Source of the DNA: Nepenthes gracilis | Lineage: Eukaryota > Streptophyta > Magnoliopsida > Caryophyllales > Nepenthaceae | Direction of reading: 5' to 3' | Assembly: GCA_033239525.1 (NCBI GenBank) | Contig: BSYO01000019.1 | Coordinates: forward strand, 3,601,087-3,665,086 | Length of the DNA: 64,000 nucleotides | Part shown: positions 34,832-45,831 of the stretch, piece by piece | Layout: each line of letters opens with the position of its first letter | How positions within the stretch are numbered: position 1 is the first letter of the stretch | The notes under the pieces: model-generated | The model's input: the letters and a program-made list of their open reading frames with translations, nothing else | Told to the model about the DNA's origin: nothing | Databases searched by the model: none | Position numbers and translations under genes: made by a program

Positions 34832-35596
34832 TGAAAAAGCACGTTTCGGTGCTTACGTATTTCGACCCCGTTATAAGTATAGCGGAAGCAATAAAATAAA
34901 TTAATTAAATTAAATATTCGATACACGTAAGAGATATTTAACTCTAGATGATGACGAGATTAACACTCATACACAATATAATAATGACAAACAATAGAGA
35001 TCAAGCCAAGCATAAACAATAGTAAAAAGATCCGATTTTTGGTGACGAAGTGAAAACTCGATACCCACGGTATTGAGAAAAACACTCCTGGCTTCAACAG
35101 CCAGGGAAGCAATGCACTATGAAAATCAACTTACAGCCCGGGTGGTAACGACGCGCTAACCTAGCCGACTTACTCCCGACACGTGATCCCTACCAAGGAA
35201 CTCCTTAGATTTGCCCGCGGCAACGGAACCGGACACCTTCCGGTCTTCAAGCCACTCTTCCCTCTCGTGCCACTTGAATTGCCAATCACGAACGGATCTC
35301 CTTCTTCACAAACGGATCTCCAACAATGGTAGAAGGCAAAGTTTCAAAGATTTAAGAAGGTGGGTGAGAAAACTTCTATGAACATGTAGAAACTCTTGTA
35401 GTAGTTAGTTTTCTCAAGAGAAGAAACAATGATCTTGAAGCATGAAGGCTTTCTTCTCAAATGGAGGCTCAAAATAATCTGACAGAGAGCATATGGCGTC
35501 CTTAGGGTTTGAATAAAATAAGGTGTGTATTTATAGAGGAGCCAAAAATCGCGTTTAAAATTCTGCCCGTTGGGCCGCCGCTCGAGCGGGGCTTGT
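34832..35596 (-). repeat. Truncated Sirevirus-type LTR
   Basis: It begins TGAAAAAGCACG and matches the LTRs at 50233 and 53636 over about 765 bp. It stops at GAGCGGGGCT, losing the last about 300 bp, including most of the CTCGAG array. No partner LTR or internal region is nearby, so this is a fragment of a third copy of the family. Confidence 0.85.
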
Positions 35597-37091
35597 TTTA
35601 TCTTTTCGTGTAATTGATGCAAATGACGCAAGGCATGAAGTAATGTACCGACGAGAATTGTAGTCAAGTTTTATCTTTATTTGTTTTATCTTTTCTTTCA
35701 TTTATTTATCCCACTTATCATTTTATCTTGAGGGACCAGGGCTTGTTGACCTTACTAACTGAAGGAGTGAATAATCGAGGATAGATTGTGTTACTCCACA
35801 CAATCAAAGGCCTTGGTTCTTCATTCTTTCATATCCATACATCTCATGTTTTCTCCTTATTTACATCCCTAGGACCAGGATGATCTTAAATTCATAATTC
35901 TTGTCCTCTATATTAACGTTCCAAGGAAGGCGGACCACATATCACTCTGTGGACGGAGTTATCATTGATTATGACTGTAACATTTTAGGGCTTGCCAAAG
36001 AATATCACCCGCTTCCATAGTGGCCAGGATACACGACTAGGGTATCCTTCGGTCTCTACTGAACCATGATATCAGTGGCAGGCCTAAGAATATTACCTAC
36101 TAAACAATCATTGGTCTAATTTTCTTACCTTTTCACTTTAATTTGGAATTTTTATTTCGTTCTTCTTAGTCTTGGTCATCATTCATCAGTGGCCATTACG
36201 AATTTACCCAACAAAGCCTTCATTCTTTATTCCTCAAGGGCCACTTTCTTTCATATAATTTAATCTTTCAGACACATCTTAGGGTCTTTAGTAATGTTTA
36301 ACATTATAACTTTTAACAATATTACAAATAATGCACCCATTAATTTAGATATTTCACAATATTATATTTTCATGTCATAATTTGTTTTTCTCTATATTTA
36401 TTTCGCCAATTTTTGTTATAGGGTTTGGTGAACGGTGCACAGACATATTCCGGACATGTAACACAAAATGTATACTGAAAACAAACTAACCATTCACAAT
36501 ACTCATGTTTAATCATGCACTTATTTGTAATATCAGGAGAAAAATATTAAACATTCGGTATTATATACAAATCTTAAAAGAGGAGGATTTTGGAGTAAAT
36601 TAAAATAGTAATAATGAAGAACAAGCGTTAGTACACTTGCCTTTGCCTGATTTCGTATTTTTCTTACTCTCATCGGGTTGAAAGCTGCTAAAAATTTTTC
36701 ATCTTTCTTTTTTCTCCCTCTCCTTCCTTCCCCTTTTCTCTCTGCTGTCGCGTACGTCTTGCCCTCTTTCTCCTTCCTTTCCTATTTAAATCACGAAATA
36801 AGTTGGTGGAAAGTTTTTAGAGGCGTGCTCGAGCACCCAGTGAGCACGCATTGAGCGCAGGTTCTCCGATATGAATATGTTTTTAGTGTCTCCTTGTACG
36901 CTCAAGCGTGCAAGGGGCGGGAGGCATTCTGTTTTTGACACCTTCATGTACGTTCGAGCCCACAGCAAGCACAGCTCCCTTGACCCTCAACTTTGTTAAC
37001 TTTTTAATTTTCCCCAAGATAACCTCTCTTAAACCTACTTACATTAGTTAATTACCACAATTATTATGTCTTTAGGAATTGGTACTTTACA
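35597..37091 (-). repeat. Chromovirus LTR, minus orientation, with adjacent PPT
   Basis: On the minus strand GTGGGGGAGAAT (37101-37092 region) precedes TGTAAAGTACC, the LTR start at 37091. A CTCGAG (36828-36833) lies upstream of a TATTTAAAT box (36791-36783), and the CCCGATGAG phrase is at about 36672. The LTR has lost its far end against the Sirevirus fragment. Confidence 0.6.
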
Positions 37092-37159
37092 ATTCTCCCC
37101 CACTTATAAAATTTTTTCCTCAAAATTTAACAAAACTACATATGTAAGGATAGCAATTA

Positions 37160-38010
37160 TATCACAGGGCGAGGGTCCGATCAACACCATGATGACCGAC
37201 CAAGGTAAAGTAAGGGAAATATTCGGTCAACTCATGTTGACCGGCTAAGGTGAAATAAGTGAAATGACCGGTCAACAACATGTTAACCGGCTAAGATACG
37301 TTAAGATGAATTAAGGAGAAAATGACTGGTCAACTCTGTGTTGATCGACTGAAATGAGAAGAGGGAATAAGGGAGATGACTGGTTAACACTCTATTGACT
37401 GGTCAAGAGGGATTAATAGGGGAATTGTCCTATCAACATTCCTGTGGACTAGATGATATCCAAATAATCGGCTACCTTAGAGCCAAAATGGCCAGTTACC
37501 TTAGAAGCAAAGTGCCTGATCTCCTAATGAGCAAAAGTGCCCGGTTGCCTAGTGAACAAAAGTGCCCGGTTGCCTGATATGCAAAATGACTAGTCATCAA
37601 CCAAAATGCCGGATGCCAAATTATTGCAAATTTTGGTCAACGAGTTGACTAACAAAAAGGTCACGGCTGGCTGGAGACGCACGGAAGCTATTTGAGGCAA
37701 AAATAACTGGTCAACAAAAATGGTTGGCTACACATTGATGAATATGGCCGGTTGCAATGGCTGATATGTCCTTGAGGAAAATGACCGGTATGACTGGTAT
37801 GCTTTGAGGGAAAATACTTGTATGCTTTTTAAGGGAAAATGGCTGGCTGCCTCATGGAGAAAAATGACCAGCTGCCTTGTGGAGCAAATTACCCAGCTAA
37901 TTGAGGTGTAAATCGGCCGGTTGCTTGAGATGTAAATTAACTGGTTGCCTAAGGAAGTAAAGTGCTCGGTTGCCTAAGGAAGCACAATGCTAGTCAACAA
38001 GTTGACCGGC
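37160..38010. repeat. Degenerate array of GACCGGTCAAC / GTTGACCGG units
   Basis: About 20 diverged units of roughly 40-60 bp occur, each with one or both of GGTCAAC and GTTGACC around short AATG or AAGG spacers. The inverted pair makes each unit partly self-complementary. The right part drifts to CCGGTTGCCT-type units. It is probably part of the U3 of a chromovirus LTR, since a TATA and purine-rich leader follow at 38481. Confidence 0.7.
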
Positions 38011-38480
38011 CAATGAGGAAAAATAGCTTAAGGTGCCCAAAAATTACTAGGTGTAGTTGGCCAAGGACTCTTTACACAGTAATGCCCAGGACGATGTAAA
38101 GGCCACACCAACTGCAGCAGCCATTTTAAGAGGTGCTGGTAGTTTGACTCATAGGATGTGAAGTCGTGAGCTGTTGAAGAGAGCTGCAGTCAAAAATTAT
38201 AAGGGAACTGTAGCCAATTTTGGTGAAGCCATGAGCCGTTGAAGGGAGCCGCAGCCGAAAATATTAAACAAAGCTGCAACTAATTTTGATTGCAACCAAA
38301 ACTAATCAATAATTAAAAGATATAAGGAAGCACATTCAGAAGACAAAGCAAGCGATGATTCAGCCAATCTGGGGATACCTAGCTGTGAATAAAAGAAGGG
38401 GGATATAAGGTGTAAATTGATAGATGAGTCAGAGTATGAGGTGTTGAGAGGAAAGGATGACTCAACACCTCATCCCAGCA

Positions 38481-38760
38481 CCTATATAAGGAAGGGAGAG
38501 GGAGTTGGAGAGAAAACGTGAGGCTAGGAGGGAAATAAGGGAAGAATAGAGAAAGAATAAGAGAGAGAGAGTAGAAGAAAAAGAAAATAACAAAGGGAAA
38601 ATAAGGAGGAGTAGAGAAAAAATAAGAAAAGGCAGAGGAAAATAAGAGTAGGAAGTGAAAGAGAAACAAATTAAGAGATAGTAAGGGGAAAGGCGGTAAG
38701 AAGAAGTCTGCTAAATCTAGCAAGTGTACTTGATTCCCTCTTTCTGTTGGTATTGTTTAT
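38481..38760 (+). promoter_or_regulatory. LTR-like TATA and purine-rich leader
   Basis: CCTATATAAGGAAGGG is followed by about 230 bp of GA-rich sequence and then a CTAGCAAGTGTACTTG segment like the ends of leaders in the other chromovirus LTRs. The open frame on the opposite strand here is only the complement of this low-complexity tract. Confidence 0.45.
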
Positions 38761-40078
38761 TGATTATTCTTCAAGTATTATTGATTCGATATTTGTCTAT
38801 ATTATCATAAAAATTCCAAATTGACCATTATAGAATATATTTAGAGACGCCCAGTAACTGAGGTAAGAAGTCCTGCGGAAATAGCACCCTATAACATAAT
38901 CTTTCACGGTCAAGAATTGGCACCAAGTAACCGGATGACTAGTTAGGAATTAGTGATCGAACGAACAAACTGTTAACTGATTTGTGACGGACCGGTCACA
39001 TTCCACCACATGCGGCCGCCGTCAAACCTAACCTTTACATATATACAGTATAATACTAACCTGGTGGACATGAAAATTTTTCTTTTCTTCTATATATACC
39101 ATTTGTACACAGGATCACTTGAGGCCGAACTCCTTGAGTTGGCCATCATGGTGCTAGGTCTCACACCTGACCGGCCAACACTCAGGTTGGTTGACTACAA
39201 AAAACTTGACATGACATGAGATGCTACTAGAAATATTGACTTCATTCATCCACATTATAATTACGGAAACATGTTAACATCCATAATCTCTTTTTTAGCG
39301 GAACTGTTTAATAAATCCTTCTTAAATCATCAAAAGTAATACATCATTTCATCACTAATCAGCTCCGGCAAGCTGTGCCGTCTAGTCACTTCATACGACT
39401 CTACTCAACTTCGTCATCCATAAGCTTTTCATTATCTGAAAAATAGTAAGAGTGAGTTACAAGGCCTAGCAAGGTACTCACATGCAGAAAACATTATCAT
39501 ACATATCATCGGATCAAAGTAAAGGTTTCATAACATAACTTGGCATATGAAGATCACCATTTTGTTTCTTCTTAAGTTTAAAGTTCATTGTTCTTGCTCT
39601 TATTATCTTGTCTTTAGGAAATTCATAAAAGCCGAACGAAATACTTATCATCTGTAGGGACCGGATGGAAGCGGACAATATCGAGGAAGGGTTGTGTGCT
39701 ACCCTACAACCTAGAGCCGTATCATCTCATTATGCTCCCCGAGGCGTGAGGTAATGCCTTTAACCTGGCGTATGGGACCATAGTTCATAAGTCTTGTGCC
39801 AACAGAAATTCTCCCGTGGCCCAGAGGCAGTCATCGAGTGTCACTTCAATATCCTTCATCCATCTTTAACAGAAAGTTTAATTGAAACTCGGTTCTTTAG
39901 TTCATATCTTTTAATGGCCATCCATCATAGTTTGAAAGTCGGAAGTCGTAGAGTTCTACTTGCTGTCCAGATTACATACATTTTCCTTATTCTTATAGCC
40001 TTTGTTCTTAACTGCAAATAATTGAAATCCGTAAAGCCTTTCTTTTAACATACTAAAACCGAAGGTCAGAGGTCTTAC
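38761..40078 (-). repeat. Probable chromovirus LTR fragment, minus orientation
   Basis: It contains the reverse complement of phrases seen in the plus-strand LTRs, such as the GAGTGAGTTACAAGGCC...AAGGTACTC segment (about 39450-39480). No coding region was found. Boundaries cannot be set by eye. Confidence 0.35.
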
Positions 40079-40830
40079 TTGTCAAAGTCAGAGTTCTTTT
40101 TATCAAAAGCCAGAGGTCTCTTTCTTGAAAGTCGGAGTTCTTTTTATCAAAAGCCGGAGGTCTCTTTCTTAAAAGTCAAAGTTCTTTTTTTTTTTTATCA
40201 AAAATCGGAGGTTTCTTTCTTAAAAGCTGGAGTTCTTTTTCTTCAAGCCGGAGTCCTTTTTCATAAAAACTGGAGTTCTTTTTCTTCAAGCCGGAGTTCT
40301 TTTTTTTTTCATGAAAGTCGGAGTTCCTTTTCTTCAAAGCCGGAGTTCTTTCCTCAAAAATCGGAGGTCTTTTTAACAAAAATCGAAGTTCTTTTTATCA
40401 AAAGCCGGAGTTCTTTTTATCACAAGCCGGAGGTCTTTTCAACAAAAGTCGAAACTCAAAAGCCGGAGTTCTTTTTTTTTGACAAAAGTCGATGTTCAAA
40501 AGACGGAGTTCTTCTCCAACAAAAGCTAAAATTCTTTTTATCAAAAGCCGGAGTTCTTTTCAACAAAAGCCGGAGTTCAAAAGCCGGAGTTCTTTTTCAG
40601 CAAAAGCCGGAGTCGAAGTTCTTTTTACTAAAAGTCGGAGTTCTTTTTATCAAAAGCAAGAGGTCTTTTCAACAAAAGCCGAAATTCTTTTTACTGAAAG
40701 CGGGAGTTCTTTTTTTTCAAAAGCCGAGGGTCTTTTCAACAAAAGCCGAAGTTCTTTTTATCGAAAAGTCGGAGTTCTTTCTAACAAAAGTCGGAGGTCT
40801 TTTTACACATGCAATAACCAAACATCTTAA
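40079..40830 (+). repeat. Array of about 30 short units around AAAGCCGGAGTTCTTTTT
   Basis: The unit is about 21-30 bp: AA(A)GCCGGAG(T/G)TCTTTTTATC with variable T and A runs. The array keeps one reading frame open for 273 codons from 40079, giving a repetitive Ser/Phe/Lys-rich translation. This reflects repeat structure rather than a gene. Confidence 0.85.
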
Positions 40831-41260
40831 AACATGGCCAGACTTCATGCATTTAAGTAAAACGTCCAAACATCATGAAATAATCAGTACTTTTTCATAA
40901 ACAAATAACTAGTCATCATCTAAATAATGCAATAATCAAACTTCATGCGCTCGAATATTATAAAATAGCTGAACATCATTAATTAGATAAACAGGCATAA
41001 TATACTTGCATTAAAAACATGAACTTAAAACGGTGAGTACTCTTGCCTGGATTGGATCTATGAACCTTTCACTTGGTTCTGCCTTGAAATTCTTAACGCT
41101 TTTACCTGGTCGTCTGCCTAACTTTCTATCCTAACTCATGGGGGTCATTACTTATAGGCGTTGGGGTTGGTGGTAGTACTTAGGGCAGGTCAATTGCTTG
41201 TACTTCTTTTCTATAGGGCCATCAGGGTGGTTGGGAGTAGGTTACTACTCAGGCATGGTC

Positions 41261-41490
41261 ATTCTGACTTTACTTTTCGTAAGGGCTTCCTTACTGTTTT
41301 AATTGACTGGCATTGCAGGCGTGGTAATTCTGACTTTACTTTTCGTAAGGCTTCCTTACTGTTTTGGTTAACTGGCACTGCAGGCATGGTTATTCTGTCT
41401 TTACTTTTTGTAAGGGCTTCTTTACTATACTGGCGTTGTAGGTATGATTATTCTGACTTTACTTTTCGTAAGGACTTCCTTACTGTTTCA
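41261..41490 (+). repeat. Four-copy tandem repeat, period 58-66 bp
   Basis: ATTCTG starts copies at 41261, 41327, 41392 and 41450. Each continues into ACTTTACTTTTCGTAAGG and TTCCTTACTG. It lies between two other arrays in the same nest. Confidence 0.85.
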
Positions 41491-41539
41491 GTACTTTCGG
41501 CTTTTATCTTACCTTGATTCGCTTTTAAATGTTCATCCT

Positions 41540-41780
41540 TTATTTTCGGTCAACTATCGTTGACTGGATTTTCGCTCTTTCGGTCAACGGCGTTGACCGA
41601 ATTTCATTGCTCCTGATTACACATTCCGGTCCGTTGACCGGATATGTTACCTTCAATATTTTTGGTCAAACTAGCTTTGACCGGATTACTTTCTTCTTTT
41701 CCTTCCTTCCAATCAATTCCTGTTGACCGGATAAGTCTTCTTCTAAGTTCTTCGATCAATGGTCGTTGACTGGATTACGA
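41540..41780 (-). repeat. Six-unit array of GGTCAA...TTGACCGG hairpin repeats
   Basis: TTGAC(C/T)GG occurs near 41559, 41593, 41634, 41673, 41721 and 41765, nearly always preceded a few bases earlier by GGTCAA or GATCAA. Each unit is an imperfect palindrome of two W-box-like sites. It is related to the array at 37160-38010. Confidence 0.75.
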
Positions 41781-41959
41781 TTACCCCTTTGCCCCGAAAG
41801 ATTTGGTCCATACAGATTAGACAATTGACCGGAAAGAATAGAATGGTTGACCACTGAGGTCTCCATAAAAAGCCAATACCAGGTCCTGAATTGATTATGA
41901 ATGAGAACAAGAATAAAGAAATGGCTAAAGCAGCCTACTAGCAAGACATAAATTCATAA

Positions 41960-42905
41960 TAAATTTAAATTCTAGACACATGTAAAAGTCTCAAGGTTAA
42001 GTCATTAAAATAAACTATGCATCTGTTTCCGTTATGGTTTATGATTTTTGATGATATATTCAATTTTATGATCGTACAGTTTCCATATAAAATGACGAGT
42101 ATGAATTAAGAAACTGGACTATGGAATGACTTTGTGTAATATTCCCTGACATGTCACGGATATTATAGTAGAAACTCAAGGATTACTTTGGCCATATATC
42201 CTTGCCATGTATTGGAGCGGATATTGTCCTTGGCACGCCTTGGGATGTTACAGTGGAACTCGAAGACTACTCCCTATGTCTAGGGGAAACTTTTGGTGGC
42301 AATTGAACATGGGCCCGTATACTAGGTTATAAGTATACACCCATTGGAAGATGAAAAATTGGACATTGGCCTTAGATTGTGTGGTATATATAATCTTTTC
42401 CTCGAGTGACCATTCCGTGACTGGTATGACCTACCAGCTTCGGTCCCTAAAGATAAATGTTAAGTAAGAATTCAAATAGTAAAGAATTAAAGAATCATGC
42501 ATCGTATTCCTATGATATCTGTATATGTCTAATTTGAGAATAAAATATGCATGTTTTTTTTATGTATACATTATTGAGCATTTGGCTCACTTACTTGACG
42601 TTTTTCCTAACCCCTCAAATGGAAAGAACAAGATGGTATCTAGTGATCAGATTAGCGCAACGGAAGGTGATTAGGATAGAACAATGATGAATTGTAATTT
42701 TTGATGGAAGAAATGTACTTGGTCTCTTAATGAATAAATATGTATTTTTACCATTTGATGTTGGTCATTTAATTATGCTTCCGCAAATTTTTATGGATAT
42801 TGTTAGTACTTCCGCAAATTTAATGGTGATAATTTGGGTCGGGTCCTTAGTAGCATCTCTAAAGAATCTGACGCCGTATTCAAGTCATACAGGGTTTGAT
42901 AGATC
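41960..42905 (+). repeat. Chromovirus LTR fragment (3' half), plus orientation
   Basis: It has the order of phrases found at 33900-34750: GGTATGACCTACCAGCTTCGG, then TTATTGAGCATTTGGCTCAC, then a GGAACTTG-type region. No gene. The 5' half is missing or replaced by the arrays to its left. Confidence 0.5.
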
Positions 42906-42989
42906 CTGTGTATAATAAATGATATATATATGGACTTATATAGAATATGCAGTACTCACGGACGTTCCATTAAGGATAAATGGGGATGC

Positions 42990-45462
42990 GGGCCATGACA
43001 ATATACCTCATGAAAATGACGGGGGTATTTGCTTTGGATGTCCTCTTCACGCTCTCATGTTTCTTCTTCGGGAGCATGATTCTTCCACAAAACTTTTACC
43101 AGGGGACTGGTCTTCGAGCATATCATCTAGTCCTTTCGATCCAAGATCCGCACCGATTCTTCAACATAAGATAAATTTTCATTAATTGTCAAAGGCTCAT
43201 ACTCAAAAACATGCGTGGGGTCGTGAACATACTTTTTGAACATCGATATGTGGAATACATCATGGACATCCGCTAAACTGGGCGGTAAAGCAAATCTATA
43301 TGCTACTTCCCCAACTCTTTCCAAAATCTCAAAAAGGGTAATAAAATGTGGCTTCAATTTTCCCTTCACCTGAAATCTAAATGTTCTTTTCGATGGTGAT
43401 ACTTTCAAAAATATATAATCACCTACTTCAAATTTCAACGCTAATTTCCTTTGGTCCGCATAACTTTTCTGTCTACTTTGAGCTATTTTCAAGTTCTTGT
43501 GAATCAATTTGATTTTCCTTGTTGTCTCCTTAATAATTTTAGGGCCTGAAAGCCTTTTGTCTCCTGTTTTCTCCCAGTGGATTGGCAATCTACTCTTTCT
43601 CCTGTATAGCGTTTCAAAAGGTATCATACCTATACTTACTTGATAACTATTATTATAGGCAAATTCTGTCAGGGCTAAATAATTGCCCCAATTTTCTATC
43701 ATCTCTAACACTAAAACCTTTATCATATCATCTGAAATCTGAATGGTGCGCTTCGACTAGCTGTTAGTTTGGGGATGATATGCCATACTGAACTTTAATT
43801 TTGTCCCCAGTTCTTTGTGAAAAGTCTGACAGAATTTACAAATGAACCTTAGATCTCAATTTCACACAATTGTTGTAGGGACACCATGAAGTTTGACAAT
43901 CTCATCTATATACAATTGTGCTAGTTTATCATAAGAATATGTAGTCCGAATTGCCAAAAAGTGTGCTGATTTAGTCAGTCAAGTAATGACCCAGATGACG
44001 TCATGGTTCTTTGGAATCTGAGGTAAACCTGGTACAAAGTCCATTGTAACAGCTTTCAACTTCCAACTTGGAATGAGCATTGGCTATAATGATCCAGACG
44101 ACTTCTTCCTTTCAGCCTTTAACTGGTGACAAATTAGACATTTTTTCACATAGTCCACAAACTCCTTCTTCATATTTCACCACCAAAATTTCCTTTTCAA
44201 ATCTTGATATGTATTATTTATTACCGGGTATATCGTATACCGAAATCGGTGGGCTTCCTTCAAGATCTTCTCTTTTGACTGTTTATCATCTAGTACACAT
44301 AAACGATCCTTAAGCCTCAATACCCCATCAACATGAACATTAAAGTCCTTCCTAGAGTCTTTACTCAACTCCCCAGCAATTTTCATAAGAAAGGAATCAG
44401 TTATGTACTTCTCCTTGATTTCTTTCATTATCTCTCGCTGATTTTGCAGGTACGATAAAATTATCCGGTTACCTTGAATATATTGTTGAATATCACATTA
44501 TTTCAGACAATCTAACATTTCAATTTATTTTATCTGCAGCCTTGCAACAAAACGTGTGTGACGGCTTAGAGTATCGGCCATCACATTAACTTTTCCAAGC
44601 TTATATTGAATTTTACAATTCGTAGTCCTTAGAAAATCCATCCGTCTCCTCTGTCTCATATTTAATTCCTTTGGTGAAAAAAATACTTTAAACTTTGATG
44701 ATTAGAATAAACTCAGAATTTCTCGCCGTAAAGATAGTGTCTCCAAATTTTCAGGGCAAACACAACTGTAGCTAAATCCAAGTCATGAATTGGATAATTC
44801 TTTTCATGCACCTCTAACTGTTTCGATCCATAGGCAACCACCCTCCCGTTCTGCATTAGCACACATCCCAAGCCCGTCTTGGAGGCATCACAATAAACCT
44901 CAAAACTACTAGATCCCTCCGAGATAATCAATACGAGAGCAGTAGTCAAACAATCTTTCAAATCCTAAAAACTCTGGTCACATTTTTTTGTCCATTTAAA
45001 CTTGGCATCTTTCTTTATCAACTAGGTCAAGGGCAGAGCAATTCGGAATAAATTTTCTATGAATCTCCTGTAATACCCTATCATGCTAAGTAAGCTCTTG
45101 ACTTCGGTCACTGAGGTAGGTTTTTTTCAGTTAACAACAACCTCAACCTTTTTAGGGTGTACAGAGATACTACCATTAGAAATGATTTGTCTAAAAAATG
45201 CTACCTCCTAACTTCATTATTTTAGCATACAATTTCTTTTTTCGAAGTACCTGAAGTACAATCCTCAAATGAGTCTCATGCTTTTCATGACTCTTTGAAT
45301 AAATCAAAATATTAGCAATAAATACTACCACAAATCTATCCAAATAGGGTCGATACACCCTATTCATCAGGTCCGTGAAGGCTACAGGAGCATTTGTAAG
45401 GCCAAATGGCATAACAAGAAATTCATAATGACCATATCTCATTCAAAAAGTAGTCTTGGCCA
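42990..45462 (-). pseudogene. pol: Chromovirus (Tekay/Del-like) pol: RT to integrase, decayed
   Basis: From right to left: RT (45452-45191: [19 protein letters not shown]), where the catalytic box reads FIANILIYS instead of FIDD, so both metal-binding Asp are lost. RT connection follows (45190-44962), then RNase H (44961-44713: [35 protein letters not shown]). The integrase zinc region is at 44428-44177 and the integrase C-terminus is open at 43726-43127 (NWGNYLALTEFAYNNSYQ, ADVHDVFHISMFKKYV). A Tekay-type tail continues past stops to about 42990 (SPLVKVLW, REEDIQSKYP). gag is not attached on this strand. Confidence 0.85.
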
Positions 45463-45831
45463 GCTCCCGTTGGCTAGGGGACATTGTCGTATGATCGCTT
45501 CACTAACGAGTGAGTTCCTGAGTTTTTGGGAGAACTGGATCCAGTAAAGGTGGATACTTAGATCCAGAGGCTTAAGAAGGAATTTGCAGTTATTAAATGT
45601 CCAGTCGAGTATAGAGTCCTGTTTACAACTCATAAATTGGAGGGAGAAGCCCATCACTGGTGGAAAATGTAGAAAAGAGTCTTTGAGGTATCAAAGAATG
45701 AGATTATTTGGGCCATATTTGAGGCGGTCTTTATGGAGAAATATTTCCCTAATAGTCTTTGGGGATAAAAGGAGGATGAGCTTTTATGGTTAAGATAGGG
45801 CAATTGTTTAGTAGCCGAGTACGATGCAGAT
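45463..45831 (+). pseudogene. gag: Chromovirus gag, 5' part, interrupted by solo LTR
   Basis: With stops, one frame reads VIKCPVEYRVLFTTHKLEG, then HHWWKM and FEVSKNEIIWAIFEAVFME, the conserved capsid region of chromovirus gag. It runs head-on into the minus-strand pol at about 45462, so gag and pol here belong to different or rearranged copies. It continues at 48701 beyond the inserted LTR. Confidence 0.8.

Noticed and set aside
38379..38723. 114-codon minus-strand hydrophobic frame
   Set aside because: It is the complement of a GA-rich LTR leader, low complexity only.
40079..40900. 273-codon plus-strand open frame
   Set aside because: It is the translation of a short tandem array and has no domain, codon signal or conserved start.
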